IMG/VR virus record: IMGVR_UViG_3300005613_000008
Coordinates: 1 to 64,000 of that record
Direction: 5' to 3' (one strand)
Length of the DNA stretch: 64,000 bases
DNA from: a virus
The notes under the pieces were generated by a model that worked only from the letters and a program-made list of their open reading frames with translations, did not search any database and was not told the origin of the DNA. Numbering within the stretch: position 1 is the first letter of the stretch; every line of letters begins with the position of its first letter. Position numbers and translations under genes: made by a program. This document shows positions 14,285 through 21,838 of the stretch, in pieces.

Positions 14285-14729
14285 AACGAGACCAACAGTG
14301 ATGGTATCCGGTGGCTTTGATCCAGTTCACGCTGGACATATCCGAATGATTCTCGATGCAGGCAAATGGGGTGATGTGATTGTGATCGCAAACTCTGACC
14401 GTTGGCTGTTTGAAAAGAAGGGTTTTGTTTTTATGGATTTCGACCAGAGAGCAGAAATCCTACATGCAATCAAAGGTGTGGTGTTAGTTGATTCTGTAGA
14501 TGATACAGACGGAACAGTATGTGAAGCAATCCTTAGACACAAGCCAACATATTTTGCTAATGGTGGAGATCGTGGTCGCAATAACACTCCTGAACAAACT
14601 ATTTGTGAAGAGCTAGGGATTGAAATGTTATGGTCAATTGGGGGCGATGAGAAGAGGGATTCTTCTTCAGAACTCGTCGCGAGAGTGCGGGCACCCGATC
14701 GTACAAACCTGAAACAATCTCAAAAATGA
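14277..14729 (+). CDS. RfaE/TagD-type cytidylyltransferase-like protein
   Basis: A 150-residue protein consisting of one HxGH nucleotidyltransferase domain: 'VSGGFDPVHAGHIRMI' at about residues 10-25, 'VIANSDRWLFEKKG', 'FANGGDRGRNNTPE' and 'KRDSSSELVARVR', the S-S-x-L-V motif of HldE-C/glycerol-3-phosphate cytidylyltransferase relatives. It should transfer a nucleotide to a sugar or polyol phosphate, giving ADP-, CDP- or similar activated donors. It overlaps the phosphomannomutase gene by 8 nt. The substrate is not determined. Confidence 0.85.
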   Translation: MNKTRPTVMVSGGFDPVHAGHIRMILDAGKWGDVIVIANSDRWLFEKKGFVFMDFDQRAEILHAIKGVVLVDSVDDTDGTVCEAILRHKPTYFANGGDRGRNNTPEQTICEELGIEMLWSIGGDEKRDSSSELVARVRAPDRTNLKQSQK

Positions 14730-14730
14730 C

Positions 14731-14759
14731 TTGACAGGCGTTAGCCTTCTAGTTATATT
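14731..14759 (+). promoter_or_regulatory. Sigma70-like promoter
   Basis: TTGACA at 14731-14736, 17-nt spacer, TATATT at 14754-14759, in the gap directly after the cytidylyltransferase stop. It should start transcription near 14766, just before AGGAG and the HNH gene, and could also serve the Thr tRNA and the SpoU methyltransferase downstream. Confidence 0.6.
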
Positions 14760-14778
14760 AAAGGAGAAAGCATGATGG

Positions 14779-15279
14779 ATGCCTGATAACATGTTTACTC
14801 TAAAACTAGATATGTCTTATCGCCCCGTTGATGTTATTGATTCCCTTGAGGCACTTGTTATGTGTCTTGTTGGGAGAGCCAAGAGCATTGAGTTTTACGA
14901 GGAAGAAATTAACTCTCCAAACGAAACCTTTAAGCTACCAGCAGTCATTGTGATTTTTAATGTTGTTAAGGAGACATGCCTTAAATCAAGCTGCACAAGA
15001 AAGAATGTTCTGAGTAGAGACAATTTTACTTGTCAGTATTGCGCAAAAGAGTTTGCTTCTTCTGCTTTGACTCTCGATCATGTTATGCCGCGCTCCAGAG
15101 GCGGCAAAAATACTTGGACAAATCTTGTTGCTGCTTGCAAAAAATGCAATCAGAAGAAAGGCTCTAAGACTCCCGAAGAAGCAGGAATGAAACTAGTTAA
15201 AAAACCAGTCGAACCGCGAGGAGCAAAAATAAAATATTCCAATTGTATGCAAGATATTTGGAAAGATTACATTTGGTAG
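14779..15279 (+). CDS. HNH endonuclease
   Basis: A 166-residue protein. An N-terminal ~80-residue domain ('MSYRPVDVIDSLEALVMCLVG') precedes an HNH domain: 'RDNFTCQYC' and 'CKKC' provide two CxxC zinc knuckles, 'LTLDHVMPRSRGGKNTW' carries the catalytic His, and 'NLVAACKKCNQKKGSKTPEEA' completes it. This two-part layout is a common free-standing HNH family in bacteria and phages. It may be a homing-type nuclease or a DNA-processing enzyme. ATG 14779 or 14791 could be the start. The best-spaced ATG at 14772 opens only a four-codon reading frame, so initiation here is unusual. Confidence 0.88.
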   Translation: MPDNMFTLKLDMSYRPVDVIDSLEALVMCLVGRAKSIEFYEEEINSPNETFKLPAVIVIFNVVKETCLKSSCTRKNVLSRDNFTCQYCAKEFASSALTLDHVMPRSRGGKNTWTNLVAACKKCNQKKGSKTPEEAGMKLVKKPVEPRGAKIKYSNCMQDIWKDYIW

Positions 15280-15373
15280 CCGCTGCATCGTCGGCAATAA
15301 CGGTGGGAGGCTGCCTGATCCAAACGTCGGCAGAGGTTTTCGGATATCCTTGTTCTAGACTAAAACCGAATAA
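15280..15373 (+). other. Non-coding stretch with pairing potential before tRNA-Thr
   Basis: No ORF. Short complementary arms include GCCG/CGGC at the left end (overlapping the HNH stop), CTGCC/GGCAG around 15311-15333, and GGTTTT/AAAACC or TTCGG/CCGAA towards the right end; the last two are mutually exclusive. It may be a tRNA processing leader or a terminator/antiterminator. The evidence is limited to these small helices. Confidence 0.3.
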
Positions 15374-15449
15374 GCCTGTGTAGCTCAGTTGGTAGAGCGC
15401 CTGTCTTGTAAACAGGATGTCGGGGGTTCGATTCCCTCCGCAGGCACCA
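15374..15449 (+). tRNA. tRNA-Thr (anticodon TGT)
   Basis: A complete 76-nt tRNA: acceptor GCCTGTG/CGCAGGC with one G-T pair, D-arm GCTC...GAGC, anticodon stem CCTGT/ACAGG with loop CTTGTAA (anticodon TGT), T-arm with TTCGATT loop, discriminator A and encoded CCA. It reads ACA, a threonine codon used often by the phage genes here. It lies directly before an RNA methyltransferase gene. Confidence 0.95.
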
Positions 15450-15465
15450 CTTTCTTGGAGGCAAA

Positions 15466-16029
15466 GTGAGAGACGAGACTAGACGAGAGCGTTACGATAA
15501 CAAACTATCAAAAGCACGGACATTCCCGATTAGTCTTACAGCAATCAATTTTCAATGTGATGAGAATCTAGGGTACCTTATTCGTACCGCTGCTTGTTTT
15601 GGTGCTGAGAGTGTCAATGTGATTGGCTGCGTTCCAGATAGAAGCGAACTAAGAGCTTTATCAGGCTCTTTGGTAGATTATATCCAAATCAATCAGTTCT
15701 CCACTCCAGAAGATTTCTTGGATTATTCTCGGACAGAAGGCATTCACCTTGTTTCAGCAGAACTAACAAGCGATTCGATTAATCTTGAACAATATTCATT
15801 TGACCATCAGGGCAAGATTAGCATAGTCGTTGGGAATGAAACAACAGGTGTTCCAACCCAGATTCTCGTGAACAGCGATGTTGTTCAGATCGAAATGCCT
15901 GGAGTGGGCTTTTGTCTAAACACCGCACAGACAGCGAACATTATGCTCTACGAAGCAGTAAAGCAGATTAAGAAAAAGCAAAATTTCTTTAATCCAGTAA
16001 AAAACGAAAGATTCGCAATGCTAACCTAA
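15466..16029 (+). CDS. SpoU/TrmH-family RNA 2'-O-methyltransferase
   Basis: A 187-residue SPOUT methyltransferase starting at GTG 15466, with TTGGAGG eight bases before. The three family motifs are present: 'NLGYLIRTAACFG' (motif 1 with the N...R pair), 'SIVVGNETTGVP' (motif 2, SAM-binding knot) and 'VQIEMPGVGFCLNTAQTAN' (motif 3). Known members methylate the 2'-OH of tRNA positions 18, 32 or 34, or of 23S rRNA; no extra RNA-binding domain is present, as in the small TrmL type. Its place right after tRNA-Thr, in a phage that also carries tRNA-Ser, suggests a tRNA target. Confidence 0.88.
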   Translation: MRDETRRERYDNKLSKARTFPISLTAINFQCDENLGYLIRTAACFGAESVNVIGCVPDRSELRALSGSLVDYIQINQFSTPEDFLDYSRTEGIHLVSAELTSDSINLEQYSFDHQGKISIVVGNETTGVPTQILVNSDVVQIEMPGVGFCLNTAQTANIMLYEAVKQIKKKQNFFNPVKNERFAMLT

Positions 16030-16032
16030 AAT

Positions 16033-16053
16033 AGCTCGCCTAAACGGCGGGCT
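16033..16053 (+). terminator. Stem-loop, possible terminator after the methyltransferase gene
   Basis: AGCTCGCC (16033-16040) pairs with GGCGGGCT (16046-16053) over 8 bp with one G-U pair and a five-base loop. It starts three bases after the methyltransferase stop. The following sequence, TACTATTTAT, is T-rich but not a clean T-tract, so it may be a weak terminator or an mRNA-stabilising hairpin. Confidence 0.5.
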
Positions 16054-16055
16054 TA

Positions 16056-16062
16056 CTATTTA
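16056..16062 (+). promoter_or_regulatory. CTATTTA motif, candidate phage late promoter element
   Basis: CTATTTA follows the stem-loop and lies 27 nt before the PhoH start, reading CTATTTATAATAG. The terminator-then-motif order is what a promoter opening a new transcription unit would give. Confidence 0.4.
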
Positions 16063-16082
16063 TAATAGTCATAGGAGTTTAA

Positions 16083-17411
16083 ATGGCTAAAAAGAACTAC
16101 ATTCTTGATACCAGCGTCTATCTTACCGATGCAGACGCACTTTTCAAGTTTGATAACCACGATGTGTTTATTCCACTAAAGGTTCTTGAAGAAATCGATA
16201 AGCATAAGAAGCGACAAGATTCTGTTGGAATCAATGCTCGCAGGATCATTAGAACTCTTGACGAGATGAGAACAAAGGGTAACTTACAGAAGGGTGTAAG
16301 AATAGATAAGGGTAAAGGTATTTTAAAAGTACTATCTTATGAAGTTCTTAAGAATGTGGTTTTTCCTTCTGACCTCGATTTAAAAATCCCAGATCATATG
16401 ATTATCGCAACTGCTATGGCGGTGAGTGAAGAGTCAACTCGCAAAACTTGTGTTGTTTCTCGTGACATCAATATGCGTGTTATCTGTGACTCGATTGGTC
16501 TGAATGCCGAAGACTACACAACAGAAAAGGTGGTTACCTCTTCTGACGAACTATATTCTGGTTTGGTAACACATATCGTAGACGATCAGGTTATCGATCG
16601 TTTTTATGCTGGTGATGAGATCACTATTTCTGAAGACGAAGTATCAGCCATTTGGTTCCCGAATCAATATGTGCTCTTGGTTTCAAATGCCAACCAGAAA
16701 AAGTCATGCATAGCGAGGTTCTACACCCATTTCCAGCCATTGAAAAAAATAGTGAATGATAAGATTCCTGATTGGAAAATCTCTTCAAGAAACAAGGAAC
16801 AGGCGTTCGCTATTGACCTTCTTATGGATCCGTCCGTGAAGGTTGTATCACTTGTTGGTCGTGCTGGTTCTGGTAAGACACTTTGTGCTATTGCTGCTGG
16901 CTTACAGCAAACAATCGGTCTCCGTGAAAATTCTTATGATAGAATGATTGTATCTCGCCCTGTCCAGCCACTAGGTAAAGATATTGGTTTCTTGCCCGGC
17001 ACAATGGAAGAAAAGATGCTTCCTTGGCTAATGCCCATTCAAGATAACCTTCAATTCTTGGTTGGAGGTAATAAAAATACACTTCAGATGTATATGGACA
17101 AAGGAAAGATTGAAATTGAAGCCCTTACATACATTCGTGGTCGTTCTATTGCAAATGCTTTTATTATCATCGATGAGGCTCAAAACTTGACAGCACACGA
17201 AATCAAGACTATTATGACTCGTGTAGGCGAAGGAACAAAGATTGTGCTTACTGGTGATGTTGAACAAATTGATAATGTCTATGTAAATGAGACTTCAAAT
17301 GGTCTTGCACATGCTGTTGAAAAGTTCAAAGAATTCCCAATCGCTGGTCATGTTACATTTACTAGAGGCGAGCGCTCAGAAGTAGCCACATTGGCTTCAA
17401 AGGTGTTGTGA
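16083..17411 (+). CDS. phoH: PIN-PhoH family ATPase
   Basis: A 442-residue protein with the two-domain PIN-PhoH layout. The PIN domain occupies residues ~1-150 ('YILDTSVYLTD' with its first acidic residue, 'VFIPLKVLEEIDKHK'). The P-loop domain has 'LVGRAGSGKTLCAIAAGL' (Walker A, ~256-273) and 'AFIIIDEAQNLT' (Walker B, ~359-370). Bacterial PhoH2 proteins are RNA helicase/ribonucleases. PhoH genes are common in marine phages, where their benefit is still debated. AGGAG precedes the ATG, and a stem-loop and CTATTTA motif sit upstream. Cytoplasmic; likely RNA turnover. Confidence 0.92.
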   Translation: MAKKNYILDTSVYLTDADALFKFDNHDVFIPLKVLEEIDKHKKRQDSVGINARRIIRTLDEMRTKGNLQKGVRIDKGKGILKVLSYEVLKNVVFPSDLDLKIPDHMIIATAMAVSEESTRKTCVVSRDINMRVICDSIGLNAEDYTTEKVVTSSDELYSGLVTHIVDDQVIDRFYAGDEITISEDEVSAIWFPNQYVLLVSNANQKKSCIARFYTHFQPLKKIVNDKIPDWKISSRNKEQAFAIDLLMDPSVKVVSLVGRAGSGKTLCAIAAGLQQTIGLRENSYDRMIVSRPVQPLGKDIGFLPGTMEEKMLPWLMPIQDNLQFLVGGNKNTLQMYMDKGKIEIEALTYIRGRSIANAFIIIDEAQNLTAHEIKTIMTRVGEGTKIVLTGDVEQIDNVYVNETSNGLAHAVEKFKEFPIAGHVTFTRGERSEVATLASKVL

Positions 17412-17857
17412 TGTTTCTCCATTTCATTTTTGGTCTGCTTTTAGCAAACTTAATGGAATGGGCTATTCATAAATACTTTTTACATAATCTCGGAAAGAAG
17501 AAAGCATCCTTATTTTGGTTTCATTGGGGTGCTCATCATCGCGAGGCTAGAAAAAATAACTTTATAGACTCCAAAGTTTCTCCAAGAGAAATTGTTGGGG
17601 TCTTTTTATTATGTCTTTTAACCTCTCCAATAATTTTCATTTCTCCAATTTTCTATACAGGCATGTTTATGTATGCTATGGTTTATTTATTGGTTCACAA
17701 CTATGCACATAGAAATCCTGACTGGTGTTACAAATATATGCGATGGCATTATGATCACCACATGGGCAAAGACCAAGATAAAAACTGGTGCATAGTTGTT
17801 CCATTTTCAGATTTTTTATTAGGAACACGGAGAAAATATGACTACAAAGACAGATGA
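17411..17857 (+). CDS. Fatty acid hydroxylase/sterol desaturase-family membrane protein
   Basis: A 148-residue membrane protein. It carries clustered histidines typical of non-haem di-iron hydroxylases: H20-x4-H25 ('HKYFLH'), H38-x3-HH ('HWGAHH'), 'HNYAH' and 'HYDHH'. Hydrophobic segments lie at ~1-16 and ~60-100. The family includes fatty acid 2-hydroxylases, sterol desaturases and carotene hydroxylases; this one is short, like bacterial carotenoid or fatty acid hydroxylases. It would modify a host lipid in the inner membrane. Start ATG 17411 forms a TGATG overlap with PhoH. Lipid-modifying auxiliary genes of this kind are unusual in phages. Confidence 0.82.
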   Translation: MFLHFIFGLLLANLMEWAIHKYFLHNLGKKKASLFWFHWGAHHREARKNNFIDSKVSPREIVGVFLLCLLTSPIIFISPIFYTGMFMYAMVYLLVHNYAHRNPDWCYKYMRWHYDHHMGKDQDKNWCIVVPFSDFLLGTRRKYDYKDR

Positions 17858-18107
17858 GTTGGCAAAAATTGTGGTTTCTGCCGAGAATCCACTCAAACAA
17901 ATGTTGCTTGAATATGTAGGAAATAAATTTGTGACAGAAGAAGACGAAGGCGAGTTTGAAGTCACGGTTCAAATGATTGTAGATACTCTTGCGCACGAAT
18001 TTCCAGAGTTTGTGATGATTATGGCTGAGGAAAACTGGGTAAGAGGTTACCAACAGGGGCTAGACGATGCTACGAGATTACATCCAGCAACGACAGAAAG
18101 TAATTGA
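17838..18107 (+). CDS. Hypothetical phage protein
   Basis: An 89-residue acidic, mainly helical protein ('IVVSAENPLKQMLLEYVGN', 'FPEFVMIMAEENWVRGYQQ'). The pattern looks typical of small conserved proteins in T4-like marine phages, but I cannot attach a function. It overlaps the hydroxylase gene by 20 nt and the zinc-peptidase gene by 41 nt, so the three are likely co-translated. Confidence 0.65.
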   Translation: MTTKTDELAKIVVSAENPLKQMLLEYVGNKFVTEEDEGEFEVTVQMIVDTLAHEFPEFVMIMAEENWVRGYQQGLDDATRLHPATTESN

Positions 18108-18750
18108 AGAAATGGGAAACTTTTATACACCTTCTGGGATTCAAGTTTATTCTAAGGATCTAATGATAGGGGGAGAAGTAGATATGGACAAGGTTGTCTC
18201 TAAATTTGAATCCTTGATCCCTGCTCACGTTAGGGATGAAGTAGAAATGATTATTGTTGGGCATTTTGAAGAGTTTGAAGATAGACAAATCAATGCTTTC
18301 TATAAAGACGGAACTCTTCATATTTCAAATGTGCAAAACAATAGCGAAGATCTTCTGGATGATTTAGTTCATGAAACTGCTCATTCACTTGAAGAATCAC
18401 AAGGTCACTTTATCTATGGAGACCAAAAGCTAGAAAAAGAATTTCTTAGAAAAAGAGAATTTTTATACAATATATTATGGAAAATGGGTTTTAAAGCGCC
18501 ACATGAAATGTTTCTTGATACAGAGTATGATCAAGAATTTGACGAATTTTTACTTCAAGATATTGGCTATGATAAATTGGCAGAAGTATTGAGAGGAATT
18601 TTTGTAACACCATATGCAGCAACCTCGCTTAGAGAATATTTTGCAACTGGATTTACAGAGTTTTATCTTTACCCAGATAGTCATGGTTATTTACAAAAGG
18701 TATCGCCAGAACTTTATAAAAAATTAGTTCAACTCCACCGCGCAGATTAG
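18067..18750 (+). CDS. HExxH zinc metallopeptidase-like protein
   Basis: A 227-residue protein with H102-E103-T-A-H106 in 'LVHETAHSLEE', a gluzincin-like active site. A second acidic helix, 'LREYFATGFTEFYLYP' (~196-211), could supply the third zinc ligand. The N-terminal ~95 residues are a mixed domain with a short hydrophobic strand 'VEMIIVGHF'. No signal peptide is visible. This is the second HExxH protein in the window; apart from the motif it does not resemble the one at 7324. The substrate is unknown; host-protein cleavage or virion maturation are possibilities. Confidence 0.7.
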   Translation: MLRDYIQQRQKVIEEMGNFYTPSGIQVYSKDLMIGGEVDMDKVVSKFESLIPAHVRDEVEMIIVGHFEEFEDRQINAFYKDGTLHISNVQNNSEDLLDDLVHETAHSLEESQGHFIYGDQKLEKEFLRKREFLYNILWKMGFKAPHEMFLDTEYDQEFDEFLLQDIGYDKLAEVLRGIFVTPYAATSLREYFATGFTEFYLYPDSHGYLQKVSPELYKKLVQLHRAD

Positions 18751-18752
18751 AC

Positions 18753-18781
18753 TTGACACCACCCACAATCCGTGTTATGTT
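18753..18781 (+). promoter_or_regulatory. Strong sigma70-like promoter
   Basis: TTGACA at 18753-18758, 17-nt spacer, TATGTT at 18776-18781. Transcription should start near 18788, right before the AAGGAG ribosome site (18790-18795) of the nuclease gene at 18802. It is the only promoter I see directly ahead of the glutamine synthetase and glycan genes. Confidence 0.65.
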
Positions 18782-18801
18782 ATAGGCATAAGGAGATTAC
18801 T

Positions 18802-19560
18802 ATGCCTCACATTTCATTTTCGGCATTGAAGGACTGGAACTTTTGCGCTTGGTATCACAAGCTAACTCGTATCGATGGAATCGGAGGCTTTGAGGGTAAT
18901 GCCTACACTGCCTTCGGCAATGCCATCCATGAGGTATGCGAGAAGAAACTATTGAAGGAAGAGGTAAACGAAGACGATATGTTTATCCGACGCTTTGAAT
19001 ACTTTCTTGGTAAGCTTGAAGAAGAGCAGGACCAGAAATTGGTTGAGGAAATGCGCGAGCAGGGTAAAGCAATACTGCCTGAGATTGAAGATGCGCTTAG
19101 AGACTACTTTGGAGAATATGAAGTTCTAGGTTCTGAGATTCCTCTTGAAGAGAAAATTGAAGACGAAGAAGAATATATCTTTAAAGGGTTTATTGATGGA
19201 GCCATCGCAACACCTGATGGTAAGGTTCATATCTTTGATTGGAAAACTTGTTCTTGGGGCTGGGACGCCCAGCGTCGTAATGCTCCCATGACAACATACC
19301 AGCTAACTCTTTATAAGCATTTTTTTGCTCGCAAGATGGAGATTGATCCAAAGAATATTGAGACACACTTCGCTCTTCTTAAGAGAACCTCTAAGAAAGA
19401 TAGGGTTGAATTCTTCAGAGTTACTTCTGGACCGCGAAAGACTGAAAATGCTCTAAAATTGTTGAAAAAAGCACTACACAATATCAAGAACCAAAGATAC
19501 ATTAAAAACAGACTTTCTTGTAGAACTTGCGTCTTTAACAAGACGGAACATTGCAGATAA
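18802..19560 (+). CDS. PD-(D/E)XK nuclease with four-Cys (Cas4/RecB-like) iron-sulfur signature
   Basis: A 252-residue protein. ATG 18802 is chosen because AAGGAG is six bases upstream. The nuclease core reads 'KGFIDGAI' then 'VHIFDWKTCSW', the D...D-x-K catalytic pattern, with 'YQLTLYKHF' as the following QxxxY-like helix. One Cys near residue 16 ('KDWNFCAWYHKL') and three at the C-terminus ('LSCRTCVFNKTEHC') match the four Cys that hold a 4Fe-4S cluster in Cas4, AddB and related nucleases. It probably processes DNA ends in phage replication or recombination. No CRISPR array or cas genes are nearby. Confidence 0.88.
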   Translation: MPHISFSALKDWNFCAWYHKLTRIDGIGGFEGNAYTAFGNAIHEVCEKKLLKEEVNEDDMFIRRFEYFLGKLEEEQDQKLVEEMREQGKAILPEIEDALRDYFGEYEVLGSEIPLEEKIEDEEEYIFKGFIDGAIATPDGKVHIFDWKTCSWGWDAQRRNAPMTTYQLTLYKHFFARKMEIDPKNIETHFALLKRTSKKDRVEFFRVTSGPRKTENALKLLKKALHNIKNQRYIKNRLSCRTCVFNKTEHCR

Positions 19561-19571
19561 CAGGATGAAAA

Positions 19572-20561
19572 ATGTTAGCAGAATATATCTGGGTTGATGG
19601 TTCTTCGCCATACCGCCTGCTAAGAAGCAAAACTAAAGTTTTTGAAGAGAAGCCTGAAGAGTTTCCATTATGGAACTTTGATGGCTCTTCTACAAATCAG
19701 GCTGATGGAGACAATTCAGATTGTGTTCTTCGCCCTATTTTTGTTTGTGATGACCCACTGCGCTATGATTCAGTTTTGGTTCTTTGTGATGTTTTGACTC
19801 CCGACCTAGAACCACACCATTCCAACACCAGAGTCTTCGCTCAACAGGTAGAAAGTGAATATAGCGAACAAAAAGCTCTATTTGGATTAGAACAGGAATA
19901 TACCATTTTCAAAGATGGTCGCCCTCTAGGTTTCCCTTGGGGTGGATATCCAGAACCGCAGGGGAAATACTACTGCTCCGCAGGGGGCGGGCGTGTGTTT
20001 GGTAGAAAGATCATAGAAGAGCATCTTGAGCTTTGTCTCAAAGCAGGATTGAAAATTAGTGGCGTCAATGCAGAGGTTATGCCCGGTCAATGGGAATTTC
20101 AGATTGGACCTCTCGGAACAGTTGCGACTGGTGACCACCTAACTGTGGCTCGTTATCTCTTAGAACGCATTAGTGAAAACCATGGTGTTGAAATTAGTTA
20201 TGCCGCCAAGCCTATGCCTGGAGACTGGAATGGTGCTGGGTGTCACGCTAACTTCTCAACATTAGCAATGAGACAGTCTATTGAGGCTTGCGAGGATGCC
20301 TGCCGTGCTCTTGGTGAGAACACAGAAGAGCACATTCGCAATTACGGTCACGACATCGAATCAAGACTAACAGGTGCTCACGAAACTTGCTCTTACAAGG
20401 AATTCCGCTGGGGAGTGTCTGATAGAACTGCTTCTATCCGTATTCCTTGGGGAGTGGCGAAGGCAGGCAAAGGTTACATTGAAGACCGACGACCCAATGC
20501 TGATTGTGATCCTTACCTAGTTTGCGGTCTTATCTTAAGAACAGTTATGGAGTATAGATGA
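19572..20561 (+). CDS. glnA: Glutamine synthetase, type II (GSII)
   Basis: A 329-residue protein with the type II (eukaryotic-like) signatures: 'WNFDGSSTNQA', 'LFGLEQEYTIF' (metal-binding E-x-E), 'GVNAEVMPGQWEFQIGP', 'GAGCHANFS' (nucleotide/ammonia site) and 'SDRTASIRIP'. It catalyses glutamate + ammonia + ATP to glutamine. GSII is shorter than the bacterial ~470-residue GSI and is not controlled by adenylylation, so it could escape that host control. It lies at the head of a glycan cluster that ends with GlmS, a glutamine consumer. A viral GSII is unusual; it was probably acquired from a cellular source. Confidence 0.93.
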   Translation: MLAEYIWVDGSSPYRLLRSKTKVFEEKPEEFPLWNFDGSSTNQADGDNSDCVLRPIFVCDDPLRYDSVLVLCDVLTPDLEPHHSNTRVFAQQVESEYSEQKALFGLEQEYTIFKDGRPLGFPWGGYPEPQGKYYCSAGGGRVFGRKIIEEHLELCLKAGLKISGVNAEVMPGQWEFQIGPLGTVATGDHLTVARYLLERISENHGVEISYAAKPMPGDWNGAGCHANFSTLAMRQSIEACEDACRALGENTEEHIRNYGHDIESRLTGAHETCSYKEFRWGVSDRTASIRIPWGVAKAGKGYIEDRRPNADCDPYLVCGLILRTVMEYR

Positions 20562-21838
20562 CTAAAAAGAAAATTCTGGTCTTATCTGACCATCCCCTAT
20601 CACCTTCTGGTGTAGGAACACAAACAAAGTATATGATAGAAGCACTGCTGAAGACCGGACGCTACCAGTTCGTTTGTCTCGGCGGCGCTGTCAAACATAA
20701 AGATTACACACCACAACGGGTTGAGCCTTGGGGTGATGATTGGCGTGTTTTTCCAGTAGATGGTTATGGAAATCACGAGATTATCCGTTCCATTCTTCAG
20801 AAAGAACGACCAGATGTCCTGTGGTTTATGACCGATCCTCGCTTCTATGGCTGGCTTTGGGAGATAGAAAATGAAGTCCGTGCGAACATTCCTATGGTCT
20901 ATTACCATGTTTGGGATAACTTCCCCGCACCACAATTTAATGCTGATTTCTACAACTCCACAGACGTTATTGCTTGTATTTCAAAAGTTACACATGAAAT
21001 CGTTCAAGAAGTTGCGCCCGACGTTCAGTCCTGCTATCTTCCACACGCGGTAAACGAGGAGTTCTTCCACCCTGCTAGAACTGAGCAGGAAGAACATGCA
21101 GTAAGAGTAATGAGACAGCGCGTAATAGATTCCTCAAGAACTAGAAATCCAAATAAAAAGATTTTCTTCTGGAACAACCGTAATGCCCGCAGAAAGCAGA
21201 GTGGCACTCTTATTTGGTGGTTCAAGGAATGGCTTGATAAAGTTGGGCACGATAAAGCTTCGTTACTCATGCACACAGATCCGCGAGATCCACATGGACA
21301 GGATCTTCCACACCTTATCAGCCATCTAGGTCTAAATAATGGTCAGGTACTTCTATCAACAAACAAGATACCATCAGAAGAGCTAGCAAACCTTTACAGA
21401 ATGGCTGATTACACAATCAATATCTCTGATGCTGAGGGTTTTGGTCTTGCCACTCTTGAGTCGCTTTCTTGCGGAACTCCAATCATCGTAAATATGACTG
21501 GTGGTCTCCAAGAGCAGGTAACTGACGGTAAGAACTGGTTTGGTTTTGGTATTGAGCCTTCCTCTAAAACAGTTATTGGTTCTCTTCAAGTTCCTTATAT
21601 TTACGAAGATCGTATCTCACAAGGGGATTTCGAGAAAACCATGACTAAAGCACTCAAAAATCCTACAAAGAAATATCGCCAAATGGCTTCACAAGGCAGG
21701 AAGCATGTGTTAAAATCATACAACTTTGAGACTTTTGAGAAGTCTTGGGTTGAACTTATGGATCAAGTCACTACTGAAATGGGTTCTTGGGATACAAGAA
21801 CTGGTTATGATAGATGGCGTCTAATGGAGGTTGCGTGA
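20558..21838 (+). CDS. GT4-like glycosyltransferase
   Basis: A 426-residue GT-B glycosyltransferase. The N-terminal half begins 'ILVLSDHPLSPSGVGTQT', a glycine-rich acceptor-side loop. The C-terminal half carries 'NISDAEGFGLATLESLSCGTPIIV', the E-x7-E nucleotide-sugar motif of family GT4 (cut short of 20 residues: 'DAEGFGLATLESLSCG'). It should use a nucleotide-activated sugar in the cytoplasm. Start ATGA overlaps the glutamine synthetase stop, linking nitrogen assimilation and glycan genes in one unit. Donor and acceptor are unknown. Confidence 0.87.
   Translation: MTKKKILVLSDHPLSPSGVGTQTKYMIEALLKTGRYQFVCLGGAVKHKDYTPQRVEPWGDDWRVFPVDGYGNHEIIRSILQKERPDVLWFMTDPRFYGWLWEIENEVRANIPMVYYHVWDNFPAPQFNADFYNSTDVIACISKVTHEIVQEVAPDVQSCYLPHAVNEEFFHPARTEQEEHAVRVMRQRVIDSSRTRNPNKKIFFWNNRNARRKQSGTLIWWFKEWLDKVGHDKASLLMHTDPRDPHGQDLPHLISHLGLNNGQVLLSTNKIPSEELANLYRMADYTINISDAEGFGLATLESLSCGTPIIVNMTGGLQEQVTDGKNWFGFGIEPSSKTVIGSLQVPYIYEDRISQGDFEKTMTKALKNPTKKYRQMASQGRKHVLKSYNFETFEKSWVELMDQVTTEMGSWDTRTGYDRWRLMEVA

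Noticed and set aside
18802-19560. Cas4-like nuclease as part of a CRISPR system
   Set aside because: No direct-repeat array and no other cas gene is visible; the family is common in phage recombination.
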